Shown here: positions 22,840 to 33,149 of the stretch, piece after piece
Layout: each line of letters starts with the position of its first letter
Numbering within the stretch: position 1 is the first letter of the stretch
Assembly: GCF_015706575.1 (NCBI RefSeq)
Contig: NW_024037069.1
Span: 41,623,315-41,687,314, forward strand
Length of the DNA: 64,000 bases
Source of the DNA: Patiria miniata
Lineage: Eukaryota > Echinodermata > Asteroidea > Valvatida > Asterinidae
Direction of reading: 5' to 3'
Made by a program: the position numbers and the translations under genes
Notes under the pieces: generated by a model
What the model was told of the DNA's origin: nothing
Seen by the model: only the letters and a program-made list of their open reading frames with translations
Databases searched by the model: none

Positions 22840-23679
22840 TGATAAAGCGTTAGGTCTGTGAATGCTTTAATGGGCCTATTTCGACAAAAAAAACCCCAAT
22901 ATTCTGGATCTCGATTTCAATTCAAATGCTGCTGAGTCACGACACAATCCTGAAATCAGCATTCGGGACATGATTCTCATTCAGCCGATTGTTGCTGCGT
23001 GACGTCACACACTTAATTAACCAACGGTTCTCGCTTATGAGCAACCCGCGCGTGCGTTCTGTGTCAGCGAGCTTGCACCCATTCACGGATTCGCCCAATT
23101 ACAAACCAACTGCCAACGGAAATTTTCAAAAATGTGTCACTTGACGCATCTGAGGGAATGACATTCTCTTCTTGTTTTCTTCAAAATGACAGCATGTCAG
23201 AAGGAATAATTTCACAGGGAGTTTAGTGTCATTAATATCTTTAAACCAAGTACGTTTCAACAATAATTTGGTCAGCTACTTTTTGGAAAGATGAAAATGG
23301 TCCACACTACCTTTAAGCTTTTTTTTGCAGTTGACGTCTTGTTTTTATATTAAAAAAAAAGAATAAAAGGCCGTAGGCCTAGTACCTTGAAACATCTACT
23401 ATTTAATATTTAAAAAGTTAGATATCCAATCAATACTATGAAAATAGATCCAGTCATTTTATATACTGGTAATGCACCAATTACATGTTCTTATGAAAGT
23501 TGATCCAATTCAACATACTTTACGTGCTTTTTCTATTCGTCACATGCCCAGATCGAAATATTAAACATCAGTTTACCACAGCAGAATGTTGAAATTCATC
23601 ATTTACTACGACATTTAATTTCGTCTGCAACGGTAAAGTCTACGTAAGCTACATCCAGAATACATTTCGTGCATGAATA
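22840..23679. other. Unassigned
   Basis: No gene or recognisable repeat seen; AT-rich toward the right end. Confidence 0.3.
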
Positions 23680-23685
23680 CTGTGG

Positions 23686-23953
23686 TCATGGGCGTCACGA
23701 GGGGGGGGGGGGGGCAAGGGGGAAATTGCCCCCCTCCCCCGGAAAAGCAAAAAAAAAAAAAGAGAAAAAAAAAGAAAGAAAAGAAAAGTGGCGTTAAGTA
23801 ATAGTGGTGTAAATTTATTGAGTTGGGGAGGGGCAAAATGTAACTGCCCCCTCTAAAAAGTGATAAATCGAGAATATGTTGAGAAATACAGGAATTTTTT
23901 GGGAAAAATATGTTTTGCCCCCCTCTAGAAAAACATCCTGGCGACGCCCATGA
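23686..23953. mobile_element. 268-bp non-autonomous DNA element with 6-bp target duplication
   Basis: The ends TCATGGGCGTC and GACGCCCATGA are inverted repeats, flanked on both sides by CTGTGG (23680-23685 and 23954-23959). The interior is G-, C- and A-run rich. The GACGCCCAT end recurs at about 54877, where sequence of similar composition precedes it. Confidence 0.75.
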
Positions 23954-23959
23954 CTGTGG

Positions 23960-26830
23960 AATGAGAAACGCACACAAAATTCAGAATGTGATCACGTAAT
24001 ACTGTATGCGAAAACAAATCGCCCCGATTAAAATCTAATGGACTTTAATTCAGTTATGATTAAAGGCATTTAAAATAATTAAAATATTCAAGTTGAGATT
24101 GAAAGAAAGGAAATTCAATTATACGTCAAGCCTAAACGATAATTACTTTCGCCCGGATGCCGTGAAGTGATTCCGATCAGCGATGGACGCTTGATTGAAT
24201 GCGGATCCACGGTATATAACTATCAACACACACATTATGGTTAACCATTAACCCGAGTAAACATCGATTACCATCGCTCCCTCTAGTCAACGGCATCCGA
24301 TAAACCGATAACCGACGTACTTTGTCACACATTTACAACATATTCTTGTATTATACAGAGGCACCACGGTACATGGTATGATGTTTGTGTGGGTGAAAAA
24401 GTGGAAAGACCAAGAAGTGCTCTGACCTAACGATTGTTTAGCAAAAAAACCAACACCACCTTCAAACACATGTATCCATCTCATGTGGCACCGTACTGTC
24501 TATTCCATTCAGAATATCGAGTTGAAATCTTCGTCATGTAGCGATGGACTTCACCTAGGGGCAGCCGCATCTCAGCGCTTGCTTTTCTCCCAAATTCACC
24601 TAGGGACATGTTGCACGCTTCATACGCGAACGGTTAATTGCAACCCGAAGCGACTATTTAAGCGGCCTAATGTGGCCGAAAATGCTCCTTCCGACATCTT
24701 AAAGACGGCTCATAGAGAGATTTGCAGTAAGCCTGTGTGATCCACAGGGATACAGCGCTTTTTTTTTTTTTTACAGAGAACTACGATGGTAAAAAGTTGT
24801 GCGATATCTAAATGTGTTATATCTAATGCTATATAAAGGAATGTTCCTGCGTCCTGATTTGAACTACCTATCTTAATCTTAATCTGCAACGATACTTCTT
24901 TTATTGAGTGGGGATGGGGAAGTTGGGAAATAAGCCCCTATCTGTCCTAATACCTCACTTGATTTTTTTTTTATTTACACCAATTATTATTATGTGCAAT
25001 TGTGCATTAATTTCATGCTTAAAATATAATAATTTCATCCCACTTCAATTTTCGTGGATATTATATACAATAAATTCATACAGTGAAAGATATTTTTGCA
25101 ATCCTGTATATAAACCTTAATGGCGTGCTTTTACTCTTTGTTCACCGCAGTCATCATTATCTCGAAAGAGATATTATGGCTGAAATACGCTTCGATCAAA
25201 ATAGTGAACTGCATGGTTGGTATAAATACCACGGTTTGGGGCTCCAGTTTGCTGATCCCTGCACCAAGGCAGCTAAGGCAGCTGGTACACGTCAATTTTG
25301 TGGCGCTCCCATTGGTCAAAATTGTGCATGATGATCAGACCGGCGCCGTCATTGGCTGTCGAAGGCATTTTCTTCCCAAGACGATATGCTTCGAGTCAGC
25401 AGCCTGTACCGAGATAGGTGGGTACGAGTGAAACATGCCACGTTGGTCTTGAATATTATTGGTCACTCAGCCGTGACAATAAACACTGGTTTCCTCCGCA
25501 GCGTTCCTTGTGATATGCTATCGTTGCATGTTTGAATCCAAATTAGATGAAACCAGCGAAGTTAACCTCGAACCCAGGACTTTCAGATGCCTCCTGCTGT
25601 ATTCCTTTGAGAACCGACGAGATGTGGAAAACACTGCGGACGAGGTTACAATGAAGAAACGTTTGACTGAATCGTTGTCAAGTATGCGACGATATTATTC
25701 CAGTATATGAACACCAGTTCATAGCGACTACCAGCTACGTTGGGGATAAATCATTTGGAGTTCTTAACGTAATAAGAACTGGCAGCATTTTACCTCGTCA
25801 GTGCCGATCAATAGATCAATTTTATACTCACTTTGCCAACTTTTCATCAACTACTGAATGTATAGTCATTTGGTGGCACGACTAAAAAAATCACACTTCT
25901 TGAATGACGAATGCATACAATTCAACAGCAAAAGAAAGTAGTTTCAAACTTTCCATCTTGGCTTCCAAACGACGATCAAAACCGCCCATCGCTTCCAAAC
26001 GGAGTTCCTTCAAAGTTCCATTAAAGTCGTTTTGCATTGTCCGCCATTAGCATTGAAATCTAATTGAGGGTTTGCTTCCATTTCCATTATCTGAAAACTG
26101 AAAAAGAAAAAGATAGGTGTTAGAGAAGTTGTTTTATACTTGCAGTGAGCGATCGGTTGGCTGGAGACGTTTACTCCCTTCACTTGAATGACCTAAATAG
26201 ACCTTGTGTGTATAGTCGTGTTCCCTATAACGTGGCGCACTTCATAGCTTACCCAACTTTCCTCGTGTAGTGTTGCCAAACCTCTGTGTTGACAAACCTC
26301 AAATCCATGCAGTAAAATACTGGTACTTTTACCTTATCAATGCGTGCTATTTAATCTCTGTGAACAATTTCGGTTTCATAAAATTTAATCCGAAATTCAA
26401 AAACGGTGGCATCCGGAAATTGGGCACAAATTCGCGGAGTGTTCCCTAACGTGGCGCACTTAAATAAATCTCGGAAAATTCCAAATTAACATTTAAAAAT
26501 TGCTGTTAACTTGATAAATTCTGATAAATTAATATTATCTCCACTTACATACCCATCCAGATGTTTGTCAGAAAATTATTTTCTTATTTTCCGGGGCATT
26601 TTCAAAGGGTTCACTTTGCACTTGAAAATATAATCGGAAAATCACGCCAAAAAAATCTTCTTCTAACTTTGTAACGGGTAAATAAACTCGCAATTTATGA
26701 ACGGGAGTGTTTAGAACTTGATGAAATGTCACTTTCTGTGAAATTTCATTTAAAACTTTTGCTCTGGCTAGGCGCTACAGGCGAAAAATCAAAGAGCGCC
26801 ACGTTGCGTTGGGGGCCGCGCCACGTTAGG
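23960..26830. other. Long interval without a supported gene
   Basis: Several short ORFs (24483-24740, 25120-25431, 25510-25710) show no domain. The last follows a good acceptor-like sequence (TTTCCTCCGCAG) and could be an exon, but both strands are similarly open and I cannot support it. 26831-26960 distantly resembles the MITE at 43341-43487. Confidence 0.35.
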
Positions 26831-26993
26831 GTACATCAACAATATAGCCGCCATCATAGAGGATGTTCAGTAACTATGAGTGCACACAAATGTACTCATG
26901 CTATGCCCAACCAATAGGTACCAAAGCACTGCCCACTAAGATGGCAACAACTCATAATGTCTATTCAAGCCCTGTCAACTCCTTTGTTCTACA

Positions 26994-27153
26994 ATCAATT
27001 AACATTTCGTGGTAGAATCGCGTGAACGCAGCTTGTGAAATATTGTCCAATTACATGAATAAAAAATGGACGCGGAACGCGCAAAATCCGAGCCAAACAA
27101 AACTTAACGTACAAAATGCCATAGGGTTGTCTTAGGGGCGTGGCTAACTCGCA
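26994..27153 (-). repeat. Dispersed repeat, uninterrupted copy (empty site)
   Basis: Reverse complement of the repeat at 37310-37620, sharing GGTAGAATCGCGTGAACGC-like, GGACGCGGAACGCGCAAAA-like and GGGGCGTGGCTAACTCGC-like blocks. At 27118-27126 it reads GCCATAGGG without the 141-bp element found in the other copy. Confidence 0.75.
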
Positions 27154-27174
27154 AACGATTACCTAAAAATATCA

Positions 27175-27358
27175 TTAAAGGCCGTCATACTTGAATGCGA
27201 TGCAAATGTGAATGCGATGCGAATTTGACGTCACGAAGCATTTGCTGCGAAATTCGCCCGAGTTGAAATGTGTTCAACTTTTGCGAACTCGCAGCGCGAA
27301 AACTCCTCCTGACGTCACCGTGCGTCCGGTTTCGCACCGAGAATGAACCGGCCTTTAA
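27175..27358. mobile_element. MITE with TTAAAGGCCG ends
   Basis: Left TTAAAGGCCGTCAT and right ACCGGCCTTTAA are inverted; the interior is full of GCGAATGCGATGC-type sequence. Related to 6950-7073. Its right end coincides with the TTAA flank of the next element. Confidence 0.6.
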
Positions 27359-29355
27359 GGTAGCAGACCAGTAAATAAACTTCCATAGACCCCAATGGTA
27401 AATTCTCCCACTTCAAAAATTCGGGAAAAATACTCACAACTCTCCAAGGTGTTCGAGACACACATCAAATTAAAGCTTATTTCACCATCTTTCATTTTCT
27501 TTTCAATTTTCGGGGGGTCAACTGATGACTTTTAGGAGAAATTTCCATCTGAAGATGAACACCCCTGAAAATAGTCCTGAAGCCCATCGCCATTTTGAAA
27601 AACGATGCCTACACTCCATTGCAAAGTAGACCGCTTTTAGGGTCCAAATTACATCAAAATTACACAGAACTGCAAGCTCCAAGTCCTGTGCACGGTTTCC
27701 ACCCATATTTTTTACAAACCCTCAAGTTCATGGCCCACAGCATGCTCAAATACCGAAGATTTTGAGGGCATGCAAATCGTGATTTGGCCGGCGCAGGCAA
27801 TTTCGGACCGATTTACTGTGATCGGAGGACGGTCCATCGGTCCTATTCAGATTTTGGGCGCATTTGTTGCGGAACCGCCATTGGTGACCGCTTTTGAAAC
27901 GCTGCCCCCCCCCCCCAGGTTCCGCCCCCCTGAAAAAAAAACCACTCCGCAAACATTTGACAACAAACGGTGGAAGGCGCCATTTTGAAACTATAGGTAG
28001 CAGACCAGTAAATAAACTTCCATAGACCCCAATGGTAAATTCTCCCACTTCAAAAATTCGGGAAAAATACTCACAACTCTCCAAGGTGTTCGAGACACAC
28101 ATCAAATTAAAGCTTATTTCACCATCTTTCATTTTCTTTTCAATTTTTGGGGGGTCAACTGATGACTTTTAGGAGAAATTTCCATCTGAAGATGAACACC
28201 CCTGAAAATAGTCCTGAAGCCCATCGCCATTTTGAAAAACGATGCCTACACTCCATTGCAAAGTAGACCGCTTTTAGGGTCCAAATTACATCAAAATTAC
28301 ACAGAACTGCAAGCTCCAAGTCCTGTGCACGGTTTCCACCCATATTTTTTACAAACCCTCAAGTTCATGGCCCACAGCATGCTCAAATACCGAAGATTTT
28401 GAGGGCATGCAAATCGTGATTTGGCCGGCGCAGGCAATTTCGGACCGATTTACTGGTCTGCACCCTATAAAGAAGCGAGGTTTTGAAAAATTTCTCCAAA
28501 CCACTTGTACGGCACGAGGAAGGATGGATGACTCATATTTCATCAAAAAATTGCGAGAAACAAAATCTCTGACTGCGATTTCTGGCCTGAAAACAAGCCC
28601 TCTGTTTGCGGCTACCTTACTGTAGGGCGCCCCCAACGGGCGTGAATTGAGTTTTTGCTCCTTCCGACCCCAAATTACCCCCCCCCCCTTTGTTCGCTCG
28701 AAATTGCTGTGATCGGAGGACGGTCCATCGGTCCTATTCAGATTTTGGGCGCATTTGTTGCGGAACCGCCATTGGTGACCGCTTTTGAAACGCTGCCCCC
28801 CCCCCAGGTTCCGCCCCCCTGAAAAAAAAAAACACTCCGCAAACATTTGACAACAAACGGTGGAAGGCGCCATTTTGAAACTATAGGTAGCAGACCAGTA
28901 AATAAACTTCCATAGACCCCAATGGTAAATTCTCCCACTTCAAAAATTCGGGAAAAATACTCACAACTCTCCAAGGTGTTCGAGACACACATCAAATTAA
29001 AGCTTATTTCACCATCTTTCATTTTCTTTTCAATTTTCGGGGGGTCAACTGATGACTTTTAGGAGAAATTTCCATCTGAAGATGAACACCCCTGAAAATA
29101 GTCCTGAAGCCCATCGCCATTTTGAAAAACGATGCCTACACTCCATTGCAAAGTAGACCGCTTTTAGGGTCCAAATTACATCAAAATTACACAGAACTGC
29201 AAGCTCCAAGTCCTGTGCACGGTTTCCACCCATATTTTTTACAAACCCTCAAGTTCATGGCCCACAGCATGCTCAAATACCGAAGATTTTGAGGGCATGC
29301 AAATCGTGATTTGGCCGGCGCAGGCAATTTCGGACCGATTTACTGGTCTGCACCC
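27359..29355 (+). mobile_element. TTAA-flanked composite of three tandem element copies
   Basis: Outer flanks are TTAA on both sides (27355-27358 and 29356-29359). Unit starts (GGTAGCAGACCAGTAAAT) are at 27359, 27996 and 28886; right ends (ATTTACTGGTCTGCACCC) are at about 28463 and 29355. Each copy is about 470 bases, and copies 1 and 2 are followed by a spacer of up to about 423 bases. Copy 1 lacks the right end and the first 253 bases of spacer, joined at a CTG microhomology. The copies are nearly identical elsewhere, so the amplification is young. TTAA targets are typical of piggyBac- and Kolobok-type transposons. No transposase is encoded, and the ORFs repeated in each unit are not genes. 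Confidence 0.82.
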
Positions 29356-29359
29356 TTAA

Positions 29360-29774
29360 ACGGACTCGACAAACATCTTGCATCATCTTCCGTTCCTGAA
29401 ACGGTGAAAGTGCCCGCTGGCCTTCAATCAAAGGACCTTTTTTGACGCTCAATTTGGCGCAGTGACTTTCCTCGTCCTGCAACCTCTGGCACCTCCGGTT
29501 CGCACCTTGCCCGGCAGTCGTGTGTGGGTTGCTTTCGTTTTTCTCTATTTCAGTTATTCGCGTGGGTAAGTCGTTTCTCGAGGTAACAATAATTCTCCGC
29601 AGTTTTACTCCCACAACTCAAACTGACATTTTCTTGTCTCCTTTCAAGGGATTGTTGCATACTGTATAGTAAACTCATGAAAGATACACAAATGTACATT
29701 ACAGGGTCCCTTGGGACACTGCCAAAAAGAAACAACAAATTATCAGCCTTGACACGGGTAACATGCATGGGCAA
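29360..29774. other. Unassigned
   Basis: No supported gene; overlapping short minus-strand ORFs show no domain. Confidence 0.3.
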
Positions 29775-30066
29775 TATTCACGAGTCGGCCATATCAAATT
29801 GAAAGCGAGATAAAATCTTCATTTTTGGAGCTTGCGAAGAGAATTGAAAACAATGACATACAGTTAATTACAAATTAATACCAGTCTGGTCTAATGAATA
29901 ACCTTAAATTTGTGATTAAAACATACCCTAATGGTTAAAGCTACATTAAAAAAACCTGAAAGTGAGGCTAGAATGTGTAAATAGTCTGGCACCATCCCAT
30001 TCATCAGTTTACAATTTATAAAATACATTCAGGGAACACGACCAAAATTGCTTCCTCGTGAATCAG
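29775..30066. mobile_element. MITE-like repeat with TATTCACGAG ends, copy 2
   Basis: Begins TATTCACGAGTCGGCCAT and ends TCCTCGTGAATCAGG, an inverted match of the start. The interior aligns with 5447-5740 in the same orientation (shared TAGTCTGGCACCATCCC and ATTTATAAAATACAT). Confidence 0.75.
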
Positions 30067-32035
30067 GTCCATTCTTTTCGCCCACAAAGTTATGAAAACA
30101 CAGATTTCAAGTACATTATGGAGCTGTGTGTGTTCGAAGATTTCTTTGCATACAACCTTTACCAATACTGCGAAATGAGACCGAGAGTAACTAACCAACT
30201 GACCTACTGACATTTCAAAACCAGTCGTCAGCTGTCACGGACGAGAAGACAACTGTGTTAACGGCTTTCAATGTTTAACCAATCGGAAGGACATCGCGCC
30301 TCCGTGCCTGACGTGTGGCCACATCGTGTATTCATCCGTGCATAATACTCGATTTAGGTCGTTAGTTGGCAGGTCGCATGCACGCACCCGTATCAATAAT
30401 TCACGGACAGTAACAATTTTGCGAACCAGTTTTTTTTTTACACACAATTTAAATGCTCTTAAGTTTAGCGCAAAACCCATATGTGGATGTATTCTTAGTT
30501 GACCGAGACAGAAAACTTGATTAACGAGGGAATGGGCGCCGACCCTGGGGTGGGGATGGGTGAACATGTTCCCCCCCCCCAATATAATATATTTTTTTTG
30601 CGCGGGGCACGCCAATTGTGATGTCCCTTCCAGTAGTTTATCCCAGCGCGTACAGATTCCAACCCAGTGTACCTAAATTTGCATTGTTTTCCCCCAAATA
30701 GTGTAACAGGTCTAAAATACCCCTCGTGCAAACTCATTTTTTTCCGGAGATGCAAAAGCATATTCCAGGGAATGGGCTTAGTTGCTTATATTAACAGTTA
30801 TGATATTAATATCTTAAATCTGTGCGTTTGAACAGTGCCCCCCCCGAGTCAGATGGCATCTACTCCTCCCACCGTCTTGATCACGGTCCCCCGTTCCCCC
30901 AGATTTTACAAGAAATTACCCTGATGTAGGTACACATTGTTGTTACTGAAAAAATAAATATGCGTTGAACGGAAATCAAGTTGAAAGCTAACACGATAGC
31001 CCTTAAAACTTGGAGAAAATAGTAACTATTTGGACTGCTTTAAGAGTTGGGTAGCCTGTAGCCCCATTGGTTTGTGGCTCTAGGATACCCGATATCACAC
31101 GATATCACACGATGCACTATTTCGTCTCGCCCCGCAAAGGTCAGCCGTTTAGGAACAGTTTTTTTACCCCATGTTTAAAATCTGTTCTTTAATGCGCCTT
31201 GGGTCTAAACGGAATTATTTCTTAAGACATTCCTCCTTTGCCTAGTGAGAATCACCACCATCTAAGACCTACAATAACTTTCTAAATCGTAAATCGTTTT
31301 TTAGATCCATGTGATAAAAGAATCATAATTGGAATGTTTCGGTTGCTGGCTAAATTTGAAAATTGCGCGCTAAGGTACAAGATGAGCAACGCATGATTGC
31401 CAGGCGCGTGATGCTGCGACTGTATTCCTCTCAAACTAACACCCTTGACAAGATTCAAGCAAAGCCTCTTGTGCTTCGAGAAGTGCCATCATCCCAGGTG
31501 TATTTTGTTTGCGTAGTGATTTGAATCGAAGTGATAAGAACCTGCCAATCATAAGCGTCAATAATACTGCGGTTCAACAGGACTGACCTGAACTCAATCA
31601 TCGAGAGTGCGTTTCTCTTCTCACTGAGTGCTGTCAAATTATTGTGGAGTATTTTGAAAGAAAACGGCGATATTAAGCTGTCAATCACGGACCGTATTTC
31701 AACCACGGAGTGATTTCTTAATACATGAATGTTAATGGCCTACGATTGTATTTGACATCCGTTCGGAATATTATACCCAAAGACAGCTCTTCTTTATTCC
31801 TTTCAGTTATGAGACTGGCTATAACTACATAATTATATACTAAGGATGAACAGATTGAATTTTGTTAGATTCTGAAGATTGTTGTGCTTTCTCAGATCCA
31901 TTTCATTTTGGCATTTTGGCAACCCCGGAAAATCGTTAGGACACTCTGCCGCGCAATGTACTGTCGGTAAGAGAATATTAAACACTGACGAAGTGAGAAT
32001 TGCACGAATGTAATATGAACCAAACTTATCGAGAT
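30067..32035. other. Long interval without a supported gene
   Basis: Contains C runs at about 30569 and 30838 and no convincing exons. ORFs on the minus strand (30268-30761, 31455-31706) lack recognisable domains. Confidence 0.35.
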
Positions 32036-32039
32036 ATTG

Positions 32040-32215
32040 TAATGGAAAGCGCCCAATTGGACTATTAAGACGCGTTTTTTTTTCATGAAATGATACTAGT
32101 TTAGAAAGAGCATTTAAAAGTAGAATATAAACATCCACAAAACAATACTTTACAAATAGGCAATTTGTATTATCTTTACGGGAACAAAATGTTGGGGTCA
32201 ACAGTTTGATCCAAC
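32040..32215 (+). repeat. Dispersed repeat, copy 1
   Basis: Shares AGAAAGAGCATTTAAAAGTAG and ATATAAACATCCACA-type sequence, plus flanking GCGCC...ACGCG blocks, with 35960-36118. The 159-codon minus-strand ORF across it (31833-32312) is therefore unlikely to be a gene. Confidence 0.55.
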
Positions 32216-32403
32216 AGTTTTTCTGAAAGGTCTGGTAGTGAGATTGTTTTCTTGAGAACAGACTCACAGAGTACACAAAAACGTCGTGAATCGCTCTCAA
32301 AACCACTAGCAACTTCAGAACTAACTTGCCTCATATTCATAAAATAGATTAATTAATAGCTAGACGTTGTTATTAGCAAATCTCATTCATACAAAGCTTC
32401 AGC

Positions 32404-33075
32404 TCATGCACCGTACCTTTCTTTTGAGGTCTGCGATGGCCCCGGGTTAGCCACCGACTCCCCCTGCCCGATCACGCTGACCTTTACTGACGGAGGTGGG
32501 TGAATGATGTCCACAATGACCGTAGATGCGGGGACGTCGGTCCCGTCTATAGGGAACCCTATACCGCGGTGGTTCCCCTGATGATGGTGGTGGTTTGGCA
32601 CCAAAGTGTGCTTGACTTTGACGGCACCAGTGTCGTCCGAATCGGCGTCCAGGAGGCGTACTTCGGCCGCTAACTTGTCCCCGTCCCTTTTCAGGCTTCC
32701 CTGGTACCCACTGTCTTCGGCGTCCCGCTGCTGCCCGTCCTTACCCTTCCGGAGTTTGCGTTTGTACAGCATGGCGTAGCAGACCAGCCCGATGCTTATA
32801 CCGACTAGGATGACTCCCACCCCGCCGAAGACGGGCCCAAGGAGTTTCAAGATGCTCTCCTTGGCGTTGGTACCGTGCGTGAAGGCCACCACTGTCAGAC
32901 TAGTGCCGGGCACCAGGCAGAAGAATCCGGTCAGTGCCAGTAAGAATGCCGCGCCGTAGATCTTGGCGCGCCGGCCCACGCGGCGTCGCCGTCGCTGTCG
33001 CCGGTGGTGGCTGCCCTTGTGCTTCTTGAGGTGGATGTCATCGTCGTAGTGGACGTGGCGGGACCCGCGTGACAT
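32404..33075 (-). CDS. Small two-span membrane protein
   Basis: A single 223-residue ORF with codon use and base composition (GC-rich) unlike its surroundings, which supports real coding sequence. N-terminus with HLKKHKGSHHRRQRRRRR (residues 15-32, very basic), membrane segments at about 39-65 (with LLALTGFFCLVPGTSL) and 77-103 (LLGPVFGGVGVILVGIS), then a hydrophilic tail with an acidic stretch (LLDADSDD) and HHHH. The basic N-terminus and tail should be cytosolic. The topology resembles TMEM200-type proteins and the other membrane protein in this window, but homology is not shown. A splice acceptor (TTCTACTCAG) lies at 33148-33150 in the 5' UTR. The last codons contain AAAG, then GTACGG, so an extra 3' exon replacing the final residues cannot be excluded. 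Confidence 0.72.
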   Translation of the reverse strand: MSRGSRHVHYDDDIHLKKHKGSHHRRQRRRRRVGRRAKIYGAAFLLALTGFFCLVPGTSLTVVAFTHGTNAKESILKLLGPVFGGVGVILVGISIGLVCYAMLYKRKLRKGKDGQQRDAEDSGYQGSLKRDGDKLAAEVRLLDADSDDTGAVKVKHTLVPNHHHHQGNHRGIGFPIDGTDVPASTVIVDIIHPPPSVKVSVIGQGESVANPGPSQTSKERYGA

Positions 33076-33094
33076 CTTGTCGGATTGCCGTCAT
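33038..33094 (-). promoter_or_regulatory. Upstream ORF overlapping the membrane-protein start
   Basis: An ATG at 33094-33092, 19 bases upstream of the main start and in another frame, opens an 18-codon ORF that ends at a TGA (33040-33038) inside the main coding region. Overlapping uORFs usually lower translation of the main ORF; that role here is inference. Confidence 0.5.
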
Positions 33095-33149
33095 GGGACA
33101 CGCTGGTGGTACGGGCTTAATGAGGGGACGGCAGATCGTCAGTCAATCT

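Noticed and set aside
27518..29233. ORFs repeated three times (MGGNRAQDLELAVL... and others)
   Set aside because: They lie in each copy of a non-autonomous transposon and only reflect its duplication.
31833..32312. 159-codon minus-strand ORF
   Set aside because: Overlaps a dispersed repeat also present near 36.0 kb and has no domain.
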